DNA of 64,000 nucleotides from Spirochaetaceae bacterium (GCA_002729885.1 PBUB01000007.1:62001-126000), one strand, 5' to 3'. Counted from the stretch's first letter, positions 1-9,058 are shown. Notes: generated by a model from the sequence alone, not told the origin. Translations and numbers: made by a program.

Positions 1-2
1 CA

Positions 3-1961
3 CTACTCCGGTTCAACGCGAAGGAAGTCCTGGTCTGGAATATGCTTCAGAGATTCCTTCGCATCTGGTACTCTTGGATGCTTAATGAACAAATCCCCAT
101 CTGGAATAGGAGTTCCCCCAACGGTGAGGGCATTCACAACGTCCTCTGCCCTGAAATCCGGATGAACCGACCAGATCAAGGCCAGAAGACCAGAAATATG
201 AGGGGTGGCCATAGAAGTACCATTCAGCACTCTGTATTGATTATTCAGTAGCTCTGCCTCATAAAGCCCAAAAATACTGGTGCCCCCCGGGATTGCGACG
301 CCGTATTCGTAATCGGAATCATATTCGTCCGCATCGAATTCAAAGCCCACACTGCATTCGGTCATAACCGCACAGTGTGGTAAATCAATATCAAAGTGCC
401 GAAACTCGTGCAGGTCACTGAGTTCCAGGATTAGGTCGCCATCAAAAGGAGTGGAATCTGAATCATAGTAAACGCGAAAATAGTCACTGGAACCTGTGAG
501 GTCCAATATGGCGTAGAACTGCAATCGAACTATGTGGGAGGCCCCGGAAAGAGTAAAACCCTTCGAAGCCCTGGATAGTGTATCGGGAGAGTATTCACCG
601 GCAGAAGACTGACAGAAGTCAGACGGCAGGGATAGATAGGAACTAGTTTCGGGAATACACCACTCACCATCCCCGCCATCCGGATCCAGCCCGAACTCAC
701 CGGTCAGGGTCCAGCCGGATTCAAGTTCATCGTGAACGAAATGTGAACTCCCATGCCATGCGCCAAGTATGTTGGTACCCGGAGCTCCTAGCTCTACACT
801 GGATTGTCCATAATTTGCGAAAGAAGGAAATTCAAAGTTTTGGTCCAGCGCCGTTACACATAGAACCCTCCCGAAGGAACATGGATAGACCTTTGTATTG
901 GGGTCCCCATCTCCATCGTTTTCGCCACCGTTGATATCGTCGCCCTGACCATCCGCTCCACCATTTCCGGCTGCGGCTACCAGAATGCTCCGAAAACCAT
1001 ACTCGTCGGTGGCCCTTTCTATAGTGGATTGCATAAAGGTATCGTATGGAATCTCGTTGCCCAGACTGAGGTTAATAATGTGCGCCCCATTTTGATTCGC
1101 AAAGGTGATACCGTCCCGGATGCTTTCGGTGGTTCCTCCAGAAGGTCCAAGGACTCGCACAATCATTAGCTGGACGTCCCAGCACATCCCGCTGATACCT
1201 ATACTATTGTTGCCCTGGGCTCCGATAATAGAAGCTACATGCGTTCCATGTCCATCGATGTCCATGGGATCGTTATCGGCGTTCACAAAATCCCAACCAT
1301 GATTGGGACAGGGGAGATCATCAGTTCCCACCCGGCATTGACCGGATGCCGGCTCCCAGAGATTACCTACCAAATCCTCATGGTTATAGTTTGCCCCGGT
1401 ATCGACCACAGCCACTACAATGGACTCACAGCTTCGGCTTTCTTCCAGTTGCCAGGCACTGGATAGATTCATATCTTTTCCAGGAGTTCCCGGATTGTTA
1501 TAGCTATAGACTTCGGGTGAAATGACCTGGCCATTGTTTCCCAGCCCCCACTGCTGCAAAAAATGCTGATCATCGGGCCTGATTTCCGATTTGTAGTAGA
1601 TGTAGTTCGGCTGCATAGACTCCACTCGCGGATCCAGTGCAACCGAAGCAAAGGCTCCCGTGAGGCCACTGCCTTCCTTGAAGCGAACTTTTACCATTCG
1701 ATCCTGCGGTAAAAGGCGGGACTCTAAATCCATTGATTGATACCGGTGCGATTGCTGCGAAATATCCACACCCGTCTTGAACTGAACCAGATATTCGTTC
1801 GGCACACGGTCCGGACGATCTTTGCTGGCAGCCTGCCGGGCCTCTCCCCAGGATTGAAACATCTTTCGAAGCTCCGGAGAGGCAAGGAGAGTTCCGGCGG
1901 TCAGAGTAAGCACTGCAAGCCCAGAAAAGACAAGATAGAGTATTCTATTACTATTTTTCAT
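3..1961 (-). CDS. Exported subtilisin-like serine protease (S8) with a large insert
   Basis: A 652-residue exported endopeptidase. An N-terminal hydrophobic segment (about residues 7-27) acts as signal peptide or anchor, followed by an inhibitor-I9-like propeptide region (about 55-120). The catalytic triad is visible: Asp187 in VVDTGAN, His238 in DGHGTH, and Ser583 in NGTSMATPH; the oxyanion Asn is in AAAGNGG (about 333). Family members usually have a few tens of residues between the LGAPGTNI motif (about 391-398) and the GTSMA serine; here about 180 residues intervene, rich in Asp, Ser and Tyr, and look like an inserted beta-sandwich domain. The gene lies 14 nt downstream of a lipoprotein gene on the same strand, so the two are probably co-transcribed. 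Fold and activity are secure from motifs; the substrate is unknown. Confidence 0.93.
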   Translation of the reverse strand: MKNSNRILYLVFSGLAVLTLTAGTLLASPELRKMFQSWGEARQAASKDRPDRVPNEYLVQFKTGVDISQQSHRYQSMDLESRLLPQDRMVKVRFKEGSGLTGAFASVALDPRVESMQPNYIYYKSEIRPDDQHFLQQWGLGNNGQVISPEVYSYNNPGTPGKDMNLSSAWQLEESRSCESIVVAVVDTGANYNHEDLVGNLWEPASGQCRVGTDDLPCPNHGWDFVNADNDPMDIDGHGTHVASIIGAQGNNSIGISGMCWDVQLMIVRVLGPSGGTTESIRDGITFANQNGAHIINLSLGNEIPYDTFMQSTIERATDEYGFRSILVAAAGNGGADGQGDDINGGENDGDGDPNTKVYPCSFGRVLCVTALDQNFEFPSFANYGQSSVELGAPGTNILGAWHGSSHFVHDELESGWTLTGEFGLDPDGGDGEWCIPETSSYLSLPSDFCQSSAGEYSPDTLSRASKGFTLSGASHIVRLQFYAILDLTGSSDYFRVYYDSDSTPFDGDLILELSDLHEFRHFDIDLPHCAVMTECSVGFEFDADEYDSDYEYGVAIPGGTSIFGLYEAELLNNQYRVLNGTSMATPHISGLLALIWSVHPDFRAEDVVNALTVGGTPIPDGDLFIKHPRVPDAKESLKHIPDQDFLRVEPE

Positions 1962-1975
1962 TGGGGTTCTCTTTA

Positions 1976-2881
1976 TCAGGGTTCTGTGACCACAATGGCA
2001 TCCGTGCGGGAATAGCCACCGCTAACGTGCTCTCCAAACACTTCCGCGTAAGCAGAAACTCGGAAGAAATAAGTACCGGGATTCTCCAGAGAGATCACAG
2101 TTTCTTCGGGGGCCTTTTCACCGGATACGTAAGGCGTGTTGCTGCAAATCACAGGATCCGTGTGCTCTTCTCCAAAGGATGGCCCCTCGCTGTAGCACAC
2201 TTCATAGCCACCTCCAGACCTATGTACAAAGGAAGACTGGTTATGACGCCATTCGATTCGCGCGTTGCATGGAGCCGGACAGGTGTCAGCGGATCCTATG
2301 TAGAACGTTTCGTCCGAGAAGTCGGGATTGGAGGGTTCTATATGCTTACCAGAGCGCCCGTAGCATCTCCACATTTCATCTTCCGGACGCACCCGACAGA
2401 GTCCCACATATCGATAATCCCGTTCTCCACCGGAAAAGGACGAGAGCTCCTCGGGTATATATACCTCAAAACTTGTTTGTCCGGGCTGAAGCTCGAAATC
2501 GTGAGAAGAATCGGGCTCCGGATACACTCCAAACCCATCCGATGTCAGAAAAACCGGGCGCACATTCAATGGTAGATCTCCCGTGGTTTCCACATAGACC
2601 TCCAGATACCCTCCCCTGAAGACCTCTCGATACTTAAGTCCCTTTACATTGAACTCGAGCTCCTGTGGTTCCGGCGGTGGAAGAGGTCCTCCTTCAACAG
2701 GCTCCTGTCCCGCTCCTACCGAGTCGTCGTTGCCCAGAAGCAAGAGGAAAGGAGATGGGGCAGATGAATCGGCCCCACATTTTGCCGCAAGAAGCAGTGT
2801 AGACATTAGAACCGCCCACAATTTAAATCTATATGATCTCACCAATATAGCCTCTCGAACATACTTTCTTATATACTTCAT
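1976..2881 (-). CDS. Lipoprotein with fibronectin-III-like C-terminal half
   Basis: A 301-residue predicted lipoprotein. I start it at the ATG at 2881 rather than further upstream because this gives a proper lipoprotein signal: basic n-region (MKYIRKYVREAIL), hydrophobic core, and the lipobox-like LLAAKC. A Ser/Pro/Gly-rich linker follows the cysteine, then a beta-rich domain, and the last about 100 residues (from CPAPCNARIEW to the C-terminus) resemble a fibronectin type III module, with several Cys pairs. Its stop is 14 nt before the start of the subtilase gene, so it may help display or chaperone that protease, or be another surface protein; this is inference. No family name can be assigned with confidence. 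Confidence 0.75.
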   Translation of the reverse strand: MKYIRKYVREAILVRSYRFKLWAVLMSTLLLAAKCGADSSAPSPFLLLLGNDDSVGAGQEPVEGGPLPPPEPQELEFNVKGLKYREVFRGGYLEVYVETTGDLPLNVRPVFLTSDGFGVYPEPDSSHDFELQPGQTSFEVYIPEELSSFSGGERDYRYVGLCRVRPEDEMWRCYGRSGKHIEPSNPDFSDETFYIGSADTCPAPCNARIEWRHNQSSFVHRSGGGYEVCYSEGPSFGEEHTDPVICSNTPYVSGEKAPEETVISLENPGTYFFRVSAYAEVFGEHVSGGYSRTDAIVVTEP

Positions 2882-3330
2882 TATTACAACTAAAAAGATT
2901 GAATACATACTATTTCGGAGTAGCCCATTGTTGGGACTGATGGATGGTAGAGTTAGACCTGCTTGCATCATTTCCTGGCTACTGGACCCACCAGGCGCAA
3001 ATGCCAACAAACGTCCGGACGCAATTCACTTATAAGAAAACCGATGGCCCGGGCTGAATCTGGCAGGGGGGGCGTAAGCACCCGGCAAATAATATGGGAT
3101 AGAAGGCATTATTGACCGCGACTTTACAAAACGGAGGGTCATTCTAGAGGAGAAGGAGGGTTGCTCAAGGGTTCGCCGATTGTTGGACGGATAGTCAAGC
3201 CTTAAACGGTTGGCAAAGTCCTTGAAGGTTCGACGGTTTGGGAAGCGCTGACTCCGGAACCGGATGATAGCGCTCATCCGCGCGCCCATTGCCCGGGCAC
3301 GTTCGATGGTGAGTCGGATTCTAAATCCGC
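2882..3330. other. Intergenic region, no convincing gene
   Basis: About 450 bases between the lipoprotein start and the end of the displaced acyltransferase tail. An AT-rich part (2840-2930) probably holds the lipoprotein promoter. The remainder has an open minus-strand frame (3026-3289) with an Arg-rich translation and no ribosome binding site or recognisable motif; I do not call it. Confidence 0.5.
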
Positions 3331-3606
3331 TTATTCACCTGGCTTCTTTTGCTCTGCTTTTAACTCACCCAGAAATTCCATCAGCTCCAGAATCTCTTTT
3401 TGCAGCTCGGACGATCTCTTTTTCTTCAGGTCTTCGTAGCTCTGCAATCGGTTCTGGGATTGTTTTACATAGGACTGCCGATTCTTGAGTATTTCTGCCT
3501 TTTCTTCCGATGATACGTCCCCTGCTGCCCCGCTCTGGATTTTCGTAAAAGCCAGATTGATTCGATTCAGCGAATTCCTTTCCAGCTCAGCAAAGCAGGC
3601 CAGCCC
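3331..3606 (-). pseudogene. Out-of-frame C-terminal extension of the acyltransferase
   Basis: Reading the minus strand in the alternative frame across the end of the acyltransferase gives an open, charged, coiled-coil-like sequence that begins FAELERNSLNRINLAF, passes through NRQSYVKQSQNRLQSYEDLKK and ends ELKAEQKKPGE at a TAA at 3331-3333. The open frame has no ATG, GTG or TTG start with a ribosome binding site before this sequence, so it is best explained as the true end of the upstream gene. Adding one G to the GGG run (3604-3606) fuses the frames as PGMG-LACFAELE. This could be a real mutation, a programmed frameshift or an assembly error. Confidence 0.65.
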
Positions 3607-4700
3607 ATACCGGGGATATGATAGGCCAGCACCTCGGGGTTCCGTAGCATGGCCACCGCATAACTTTCATTGCTGTGATCCATTCGAATGGATTTTTTCT
3701 CTCCGTCTTCCATGAATCTTCGCTCATGCTCGCTGAAAAGCAAAGGCCAACCTGTGGGCAGAATGTAGGCCAGTTTGTCTCGATTTTCCCACCAGAGCTC
3801 GGTCAATTCTTCCAGAGCATAGGGATCCTGGCCGTGCTCGTCTACCGCGCGATTCAGCTCATTTTGAAAGTGTTGTTGCACCACTCCGTGAAGCCGGTTC
3901 ATTTCCTTCTGGCTAATGTTTTCGTAGCTTTCATCGGTGAGTTCCTGGATTCGGATGCGACTGCCCATTACATAGGTTAGCTTCGCAGGCAGTCCAAAGT
4001 AGAAAGACCAGGGGAGCATGGAAACCAGGGTAGTGAGCGGACCCACTGGCAGAAAGGGAAGCCCTATCTTTTGCACTATCCGATTCAGCATCTCCACGCG
4101 ATATCCATAGGGATTGATGTATTCTCCGTTCACAGTAAGAACCGGCACTATATCTGTATGATACTTTAAAGCCATGCGAAGCATGCTGTTCGAGAATCGC
4201 TGCAGCTGATATCGATGATCGAATCCTTTTCCTATACCTGCTATACCTTCCGGATAGATCACCACTGCCTGATGCGGCCTGTGAGTGAGAGCATCGAAAT
4301 TTCGCAGGGTGGCATCCACTCCACCTATCCGGTGCCAGAAATTATCAATAAAGAAAGGATGCATGACTCGCATGCGCGAAAGTGCCGGGGCGATGAGAGC
4401 ACGAACCGGATGATCTTCGCTGTATCCCTGCATTCTATAGATTGTAGATGCGAAAACCAGAGCGTCCCAGGGAAAGGCCATGCCCGAATGATTTCCAGCA
4501 TAGATCAGAGGCACCTCCCTGGATTCTGTATGAGGGAGTGTGTCGAATCCCACCAGGCGAGCACGGAAATAGTATTTATCCAGAAAATCCAGAACGTTTC
4601 TGCACACGCTGGCCGCGTATTCAGGATCGTAATACTGATCCACTGTGTTTAAACGGGATTGCCGGACTTTCTTTTCGATATCCGAATCGCTGGTTGCCAT
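3567..4700 (-). CDS. PlsC/LPLAT-type acyltransferase, probably frameshifted near its 3' end
   Basis: A 377-residue phospholipid/glycerol acyltransferase-like protein. A histidine in NHSGMAFPWD (about residues 71-80) is in the position of the catalytic HX(4-6)D motif, and VVIYPEG provides the substrate-binding block; the hydrophobic stretch LPWSFYFGLPAKLTYVMG is typical of membrane-associated members. It likely transfers acyl chains to a glycerol or lipid acceptor at the inner membrane. The frame ends in the unlikely tail LLSWKGIR, while the next frame continues for about 85 codons of clean coding sequence (see 3331..3606), pointing to a one-base deletion in a G run at about 3604-3606. Start ATG at 4700. 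Specific acceptor unknown. Confidence 0.85.
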   Translation of the reverse strand: MATSDSDIEKKVRQSRLNTVDQYYDPEYAASVCRNVLDFLDKYYFRARLVGFDTLPHTESREVPLIYAGNHSGMAFPWDALVFASTIYRMQGYSEDHPVRALIAPALSRMRVMHPFFIDNFWHRIGGVDATLRNFDALTHRPHQAVVIYPEGIAGIGKGFDHRYQLQRFSNSMLRMALKYHTDIVPVLTVNGEYINPYGYRVEMLNRIVQKIGLPFLPVGPLTTLVSMLPWSFYFGLPAKLTYVMGSRIRIQELTDESYENISQKEMNRLHGVVQQHFQNELNRAVDEHGQDPYALEELTELWWENRDKLAYILPTGWPLLFSEHERRFMEDGEKKSIRMDHSNESYAVAMLRNPEVLAYHIPGMGWPALLSWKGIR

Positions 4701-4975
4701 AGCAGAAATACTATTCCGGTAATATAGAAATCAATAAAAATTCGCATAAACCCTGGCGAATGATGCTTCAATGATGCTACGCACCAGGGGAAATATTTGA
4801 CGGCTCTCATGAAGGCCCACCGGATTGGATGGGGAAGCTGCCAGGACAGAGAAACGGTGCGAACATCGGGCATCCCGCTAGCGATGGATGGGCGGGATGC
4901 GCCCCGGAAATCGCTTTCGCGGTCTTTTCAATGGCGCATCCCGAGGGCACATTCAGGGGGAGTCAGGAATTTCGT

Positions 4976-5662
4976 ATGGATAACATGGACAGTATAGATA
5001 GAGCAATTCAATTGATCGAAAATCGCGAACAGGGGCCTGATCAGCTAAATCAGGCAGAGGCAGTTTTGAAAGAACATCTGAAAGGCGATGCGAATTCGGC
5101 CCGGGCTTACGGGCTGCTGGCCCAGATCCAGTACTGGCGAGGCGAAGTGTCCAGCCAAGGACTCCTGGAAATCTATCAGGCCGGCGTGGACTACGGAAAA
5201 AAAGGAGTGGAGCTGGACGAAAACAATCTGGAATCCCAGTTCTGGCTCTCTGTAAACTACGGATTCTACGGAGAGACCAGAGGTATTCTCAGCAGCCTAT
5301 TTTTGATCGATCCAATCGAGCATGCCATTCAGAAGTCCCTGGAAATCGATGAATCCTATTTCTTCGGTGGTCCGCACCGCGCCATGGGCTGGTTTCTTCA
5401 TAGAGTTCCTCCCTGGCCTCTGGGAAAAGGAGATAATCGCAAAGCGTTGAAGCATCTGGAAAAGGCTCTGGAGTATGGACCGGATTTCTATTTGAATCGT
5501 CTCTACATAGCTCAGGTTCTAATCGCACTGCGAGATAAGGATGGCGGGCGAAAGCACCTGGAATGGATTATCGCTGCTCCTCTTTCCAGCAAACATCCGG
5601 CAGAAGACCAGCGATACAAAGACCAGGCCCGCCAGATCATGGAAAAGAACGGGTTGAATTAA
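4976..5662 (+). CDS. TPR-like protein, resembles TRAP-transporter T-component (TatT) fold
   Basis: A 228-residue all-helical protein with degenerate tetratricopeptide-like repeats (for example NLESQFWLSVNYG, RKALKHLEKALEYGPDFYLNRLYIAQVLIAL). I choose the ATG at 4976 (MDNMDSIDRAIQ) because the longer upstream frame is low-complexity and unlike a protein start; an AGG lies 8-10 nt ahead. No signal peptide, so probably cytoplasmic. The helix pattern and the L-W-L-S-V-N-Y-G element recall the TatT/T-component family found in spirochaetes, but no TRAP genes are nearby. Function is not assigned. Confidence 0.7.
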   Translation: MDNMDSIDRAIQLIENREQGPDQLNQAEAVLKEHLKGDANSARAYGLLAQIQYWRGEVSSQGLLEIYQAGVDYGKKGVELDENNLESQFWLSVNYGFYGETRGILSSLFLIDPIEHAIQKSLEIDESYFFGGPHRAMGWFLHRVPPWPLGKGDNRKALKHLEKALEYGPDFYLNRLYIAQVLIALRDKDGGRKHLEWIIAAPLSSKHPAEDQRYKDQARQIMEKNGLN

Positions 5663-5773
5663 TAATACCGCGGAGCTCATCCGACTCGCATCTCCCGGGA
5701 CGGCAGGGCGAATGAAACTCGTCATTACCAGGCCTGGAATTTGACCCAGTAACCAGAAACATTAAAAAGCTCT

Positions 5774-6511
5774 CTATTTTCGCGGTACAGCCACTTCCAG
5801 AAATTCACGGAATCCATCGCGAATTTCCTGCCTTCCATAGACCTCATAGCGACCTGGCAACTCCCGGTACCACCAGTAGGTTCCCTGGGTACAATCATGG
5901 TAGGCCTTGAATAGTGCGGGCCATCCGCCGATGGACTCGATCTTGTTTTCCAGTTCTTTGATTCTGGAATCGCGGTCTGCGCGATGAATCTTGCGATGAG
6001 TTGCATAGAAAGCGCGAATTACAGGCTCATAGAAATAGGGAGTGGAGAATCGATATCCTTTGATTTTGGAGCGATAGCGGGAATCCGCGAGGCGGCCGTC
6101 CAGTTCTCGATGCGGCTGAAACACTCCAAACTCAAAGTACTTCTTGTAGTGCTCCGGAAGCTCCCACTTCTCCGAGCGGATGATCTGAAGCTCCGGCTCC
6201 AGGGTTTCATATTGCTTCGCTTTTTTGCGATAGCGAAAGTCTTTTCTGTGCGAGCGAATGCTATGGTTGATGTGACATAGAATCTCGGAAAAGGTTGAGG
6301 CATCCTTTCTGGCGGCTACATCCGCTCGTAATTCAAAAGTCTGCTCCCAGCCGGCGCGCACCGGCTTCTCCAGTTCAATCCAGTCTTTGAGCTCCCGGTC
6401 GGGATCCCGATATTTCCCGGTCCGTCTGAGTCTTTCGTATTCATCCTGCAGCTTTCTTAGCTCCTGATGATGGTTCTCCACAAAGAACTTTCGCTGTCTG
6501 CGCCTATCCAT
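5774..6511 (-). CDS. Hypothetical protein, charged
   Basis: A 245-residue protein I do not recognise. It is very rich in Arg, Lys, Glu and Tyr, has no signal peptide or membrane segment, and has a helical N-terminus (FFVENHHQELRKLQDEYERL) and many aromatic residues in its C-terminal half (TYWWYRELPGRYEVYG). The start is taken at ATG 6511 (MDRRRQRKFF); an in-frame ATG six codons earlier is possible. It stands alone between convergent and co-directional neighbours separated by more than 100 nt. Codon use resembles flanking genes, so it looks native and expressed. Confidence 0.6.
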   Translation of the reverse strand: MDRRRQRKFFVENHHQELRKLQDEYERLRRTGKYRDPDRELKDWIELEKPVRAGWEQTFELRADVAARKDASTFSEILCHINHSIRSHRKDFRYRKKAKQYETLEPELQIIRSEKWELPEHYKKYFEFGVFQPHRELDGRLADSRYRSKIKGYRFSTPYFYEPVIRAFYATHRKIHRADRDSRIKELENKIESIGGWPALFKAYHDCTQGTYWWYRELPGRYEVYGRQEIRDGFREFLEVAVPRK

Positions 6512-6686
6512 GATTACTATACAAATCAATAAGGGGTGATAACCTTCGCCAGCGTGGTTTGAGATCCTAGAACCCCATCGAATACCTTCAGAATCACCTC
6601 GGTCCCGAATCCTAATTCAAAAGGAGGTTTGCTTTCAGTCCACCTAAAAAAGCGAAACGATGGGCTCGCAACGACGGCCGTCCTCT

Positions 6687-7106
6687 TTATAGTTCAGAAG
6701 CCGAAACCGTCCCTGCCCCTGGAAACATTTCCACATAATGATCCATGGATCGCCCATAATAGAAGGCACGCTTGCCTTTCATCGTCACAAAATAACCGAC
6801 GCATCCGGCTTGAGCAATCCGACGGCAAAACTCAAGATAATTGATCTCATTTCCCTGGATGGATCGCACAGCTTCACGAACTCCTTCCGCAGAAAAATCT
6901 TCAGTGGGCGATTCTGTTTCATGGCAGGGAACAACTACGTTGGATCCGTCCGACCAGTAATAAGTTTTATTCGATAGGATGAGATCGGCATGGTACCGTT
7001 CTACGCCCGCTTCCATAAGCGATCGCACAACTTCCGGAAATTTCATGCGGCCTTCATCTGAGGCTAACGTTGCCTCAGTCACAATATTCTTAAGCGCTAT
7101 GTTCAT
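6687..7106 (-). CDS. DUF1398 family protein
   Basis: A 139-residue protein matching the DUF1398 family (historically labelled phage envelope protein, YbcV-like): N-terminal helices (FPEVVRSLMEAGVERYHADL), then KTYYWSDG, and the conserved C-terminal part with FCRRIAQAGCVGYFVTMKGKRAFYYGR. The longer upstream frame is discarded because the ATG at 7106 begins the family-like sequence. Length is normal for the family. These small cytoplasmic proteins are common in bacteria and have no established role; nothing in the neighbourhood suggests a prophage. Confidence 0.8.
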   Translation of the reverse strand: MNIALKNIVTEATLASDEGRMKFPEVVRSLMEAGVERYHADLILSNKTYYWSDGSNVVVPCHETESPTEDFSAEGVREAVRSIQGNEINYLEFCRRIAQAGCVGYFVTMKGKRAFYYGRSMDHYVEMFPGAGTVSASEL

Positions 7107-7295
7107 TTTTAGGCTCCATTTTTGCTCTGTTCGTGTTCGGCACTTCCTAAAGATTTGACTACTCTCAATTCGCAGACTGCACCGGGCCCCGGAGCAATCG
7201 CTTCTGACCCGCTCTACCACCCGGATCTCCTGGATCCACTAAATCCGCTCCACGGCTCTTGATAGAGAAATTAGCCCATCCTTTATAGCTTTCGA

Positions 7296-7763
7296 TCATT
7301 GTGTAGGAAGAACTTTCCATTGATGCCGGGCTACAATGTCCTTCATCGCATCCATGATCTTTTCCCGGTCACGGGACTCCAGATTTCCAAAGAATTCCCG
7401 GTCATTTTCGTCTGCTTCCGCGGCCAGCAACGGTACCAATCGCCGGCCGCGAGCGGTGATGGAAAGAATGTGCGAACGTCCATCCTGACTGTCCTCGGTT
7501 CGTGCAATCAGTCCCTTTCCCAGCAATCGATCTGCCAGTTTGGAGATTGCACCCCGAGTCATACCCATGCTCTCCGCCAGAACATTGGGTTTTTGGGGAT
7601 TATCGAATAACTGGCGAAGAAACACCCATTCAGCTACGGTCACCCCTCGACGCTGCACCCGCAGGGCAAAGGAATGAGAAACCTGGTTGGAGACGTAGCG
7701 AAGCCAGTAACCCAGATGATCCTCCAGCTGGCTCACCTGGATTTCATTGCTTTCCCGACTCAC
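7296..7763 (-). CDS. MarR-family transcriptional regulator
   Basis: A 155-residue winged-helix repressor. The DNA-binding region is clear: VAEWVFLRQLF, PNVLAESMGMTRGAISKLADRLLGKGLI (helix-turn-helix, about residues 60-87) and the wing ARTEDSQDGRSHILSITARGR with the signature DxRS. Such proteins dimerise and respond to small phenolic or oxidant ligands. It is monocistronic; an inverted repeat AGTTTC-N18-GAAACT at 7785-7814 just upstream of its start could be its own operator. The lipoprotein/peptidoglycan-binding pair in the divergent direction could also be a target; this is inference. Confidence 0.92.
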   Translation of the reverse strand: MSRESNEIQVSQLEDHLGYWLRYVSNQVSHSFALRVQRRGVTVAEWVFLRQLFDNPQKPNVLAESMGMTRGAISKLADRLLGKGLIARTEDSQDGRSHILSITARGRRLVPLLAAEADENDREFFGNLESRDREKIMDAMKDIVARHQWKVLPTQ

Positions 7764-7784
7764 AGCTTTGAAGAAGCCGATTTT

Positions 7785-7814
7785 AGTTTCCTTGTCAACT
7801 ATTTGTTCGAAACT
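7785..7814. promoter_or_regulatory. Inverted repeat, candidate MarR operator
   Basis: AGTTTC at 7785-7790 is mirrored by GAAACT at 7809-7814, in an AT-rich stretch 22-51 nt upstream of the MarR gene start; the centre also holds the palindrome TTCGAA. The position fits autoregulation. The 18-nt spacing is long for a single MarR dimer site, so the evidence is modest. Confidence 0.35.
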
Positions 7815-8198
7815 TAAGAAGGTTTTCCGGGTCCCACTAATCTCTACCAGTGTATGTAATTAGCCACGGGAGCCTGGATCCGGTGTTCTCGCGTTCCTTC
7901 GTTCCTGAGAGCCTTCCACTGCGACCGGCCGGGTCTTGCCAGATATCGCAATTGCCCAAAAACATCCCAGGCGTCACAAGGTCTCTATAATGGAAGTTAC
8001 AGGCTATAGAATGTCTTTCGCACATTGGACAAAAAGATCCAGCTCGCATACACTCCACTGCAGTACACGTGGACTTACATCGCACCTATTGCGAAAATAA
8101 TGGCGAATCCAGTGCAGCCCGTTTGCTTTTTCGCTGGCATTGATTCGCAAAATAGCGGCATATGTGCAGATCAAAATAGACCGGAAGGAGCCAAGACA
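7815..8198. other. Intergenic region upstream of lipoprotein gene
   Basis: About 385 bases with no gene. A TATAAT hexamer at 7986-7991 (context TCTCTATAAT) could be the -10 element of a promoter for the downstream lipoprotein gene, without a clear -35. Two related segments (ATTGCGAAAATAATGGCG near 8089 and ATTCGCAAAATAGCGGCA near 8142) form an imperfect direct repeat. Confidence 0.3.
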
Positions 8199-8639
8199 TT
8201 GATACAGATGACCAAATCCAGGACCATGCTGGTATTGTTTGCTGCAGCCACATTGCTGGCCGTTCATTGTAAAGACAAGGGTGGAGAAAGCACATCCACC
8301 GAAAACCAGGTGGCGACGGTGGAGCTTACCGGCACGGCAGCCAATAAGATGATCACGGTAATGGACATGGGAGTAAAAGCTCTGCAGTCCAACGCATCCG
8401 ACCCTGCGAAAGCGGCAGCCGAGCTCAGCCGACTGATGAAGAGCTACGACATTACCGCCATTCGAAACGAGGCGAAAGCAGCCAAAGAAGCCGGACAGGG
8501 CGCAACGGAAGAAGAGAAAGCTCGATTCAAGGAGCTAACAGAAACCTATAAGAAATTAGCTACAGAGGTAGGACAGTCCAACCCGGCTGCGTTTAACGCG
8601 GCCCATACGGAATGGTCCAGACTCTGGAGCATCAACTAA
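8199..8639 (+). CDS. Small lipoprotein, helical
   Basis: A 146-residue predicted lipoprotein. The TTG at 8199 is preferred as start because a strong GGAAGGAG ribosome binding site (8183-8190) sits 8 nt before it; the ATG at 8208 would be 17 nt away. The signal peptide (SRTMLVLFAAATLLAVHC) ends in a relaxed lipobox with His at -1, as seen in spirochaetes. The mature part is Ala/Glu/Lys-rich and helical (AKAAAELSRLMKSYDITAIRNEAKAAKEA). It is followed after 15 nt by a peptidoglycan-binding protein gene, so both may form an envelope operon. No family recognised. Confidence 0.8.
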   Translation: MIQMTKSRTMLVLFAAATLLAVHCKDKGGESTSTENQVATVELTGTAANKMITVMDMGVKALQSNASDPAKAAAELSRLMKSYDITAIRNEAKAAKEAGQGATEEEKARFKELTETYKKLATEVGQSNPAAFNAAHTEWSRLWSIN

Positions 8640-8654
8640 GAGGAGCAAGATAAG

Positions 8655-8918
8655 ATGAGTGCCGATTTTGACGCAAAGAGTGTACAGGAAGCGCTGAGAA
8701 TGCTGGGACATCCGCTGGCCACAGACGGGATCAACGGACCCAAAACTCAGGCTTCGATCAAGGCTTTCCAGAAGGATGCCGGAGTAGGTGTGGATGGGAT
8801 TGTAGGCCCTAAAACTGCAGCCGCTTTCGCAAAGAAGCTGGGCGAAGTATCCGTGCGAGCTTCTGGCCTGAAGGGATATTTCGAATCCGGCGGAGGAAGC
8901 GCAGCAGACGATATGTAA
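8655..8918 (+). CDS. Small protein with a PG_binding_1 (peptidoglycan-binding-like) domain
   Basis: An 87-residue protein consisting almost entirely of one PG_binding_1 domain: VQEALRMLGHPLATDGINGPKTQASIKAFQKDAGVGVDGIVGPKTAAAF, with the two typical DG-xxGPKT repeats. No signal peptide is visible although these modules normally act on peptidoglycan; the protein may be cytoplasmic, phage-lysin-like in origin, or exported by another route. Start ATG has an AGGAGC ribosome binding site at good spacing. It is the second gene after the small lipoprotein, and a hairpin follows the stop. Confidence 0.85.
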   Translation: MSADFDAKSVQEALRMLGHPLATDGINGPKTQASIKAFQKDAGVGVDGIVGPKTAAAFAKKLGEVSVRASGLKGYFESGGGSAADDM

Positions 8919-8934
8919 GCTACGCCTGATTCGT

Positions 8935-8971
8935 GCGAAGAAGCCGATCCCTGTGGGTTGGCTTTCTTCGC
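8935..8971 (+). terminator. Hairpin after the lipoprotein/peptidoglycan-binding pair
   Basis: GCGAAGAAGCC (8935-8945) pairs with GGCTTTCTTCGC (8960-8971), an 11-bp stem with one bulged T, followed by a pyrimidine-rich TTCACTTCCTC rather than a clean T run. Position 17 nt after the stop fits transcription termination. Confidence 0.55.
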
Positions 8972-9058
8972 TTCACTTCCTCGGACGGGCTTCCTGGTAT
9001 TTTTGATTCCCATTTACCTGCCCAGCGGATGGAGTAGCAATACAGTTCGAATAAAGAC

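Noticed and set aside
3026..3289. Small Arg-rich minus-strand gene after the acyltransferase
   Set aside because: No ribosome binding site, no recognisable motif and composition unlike neighbouring genes.
7150..7260. Possible tRNA on the minus strand (GGTGGTAGAGC-like D-arm)
   Set aside because: No matching acceptor stem, anticodon arm or T-arm (GGTTCGAATCC) could be built around it.
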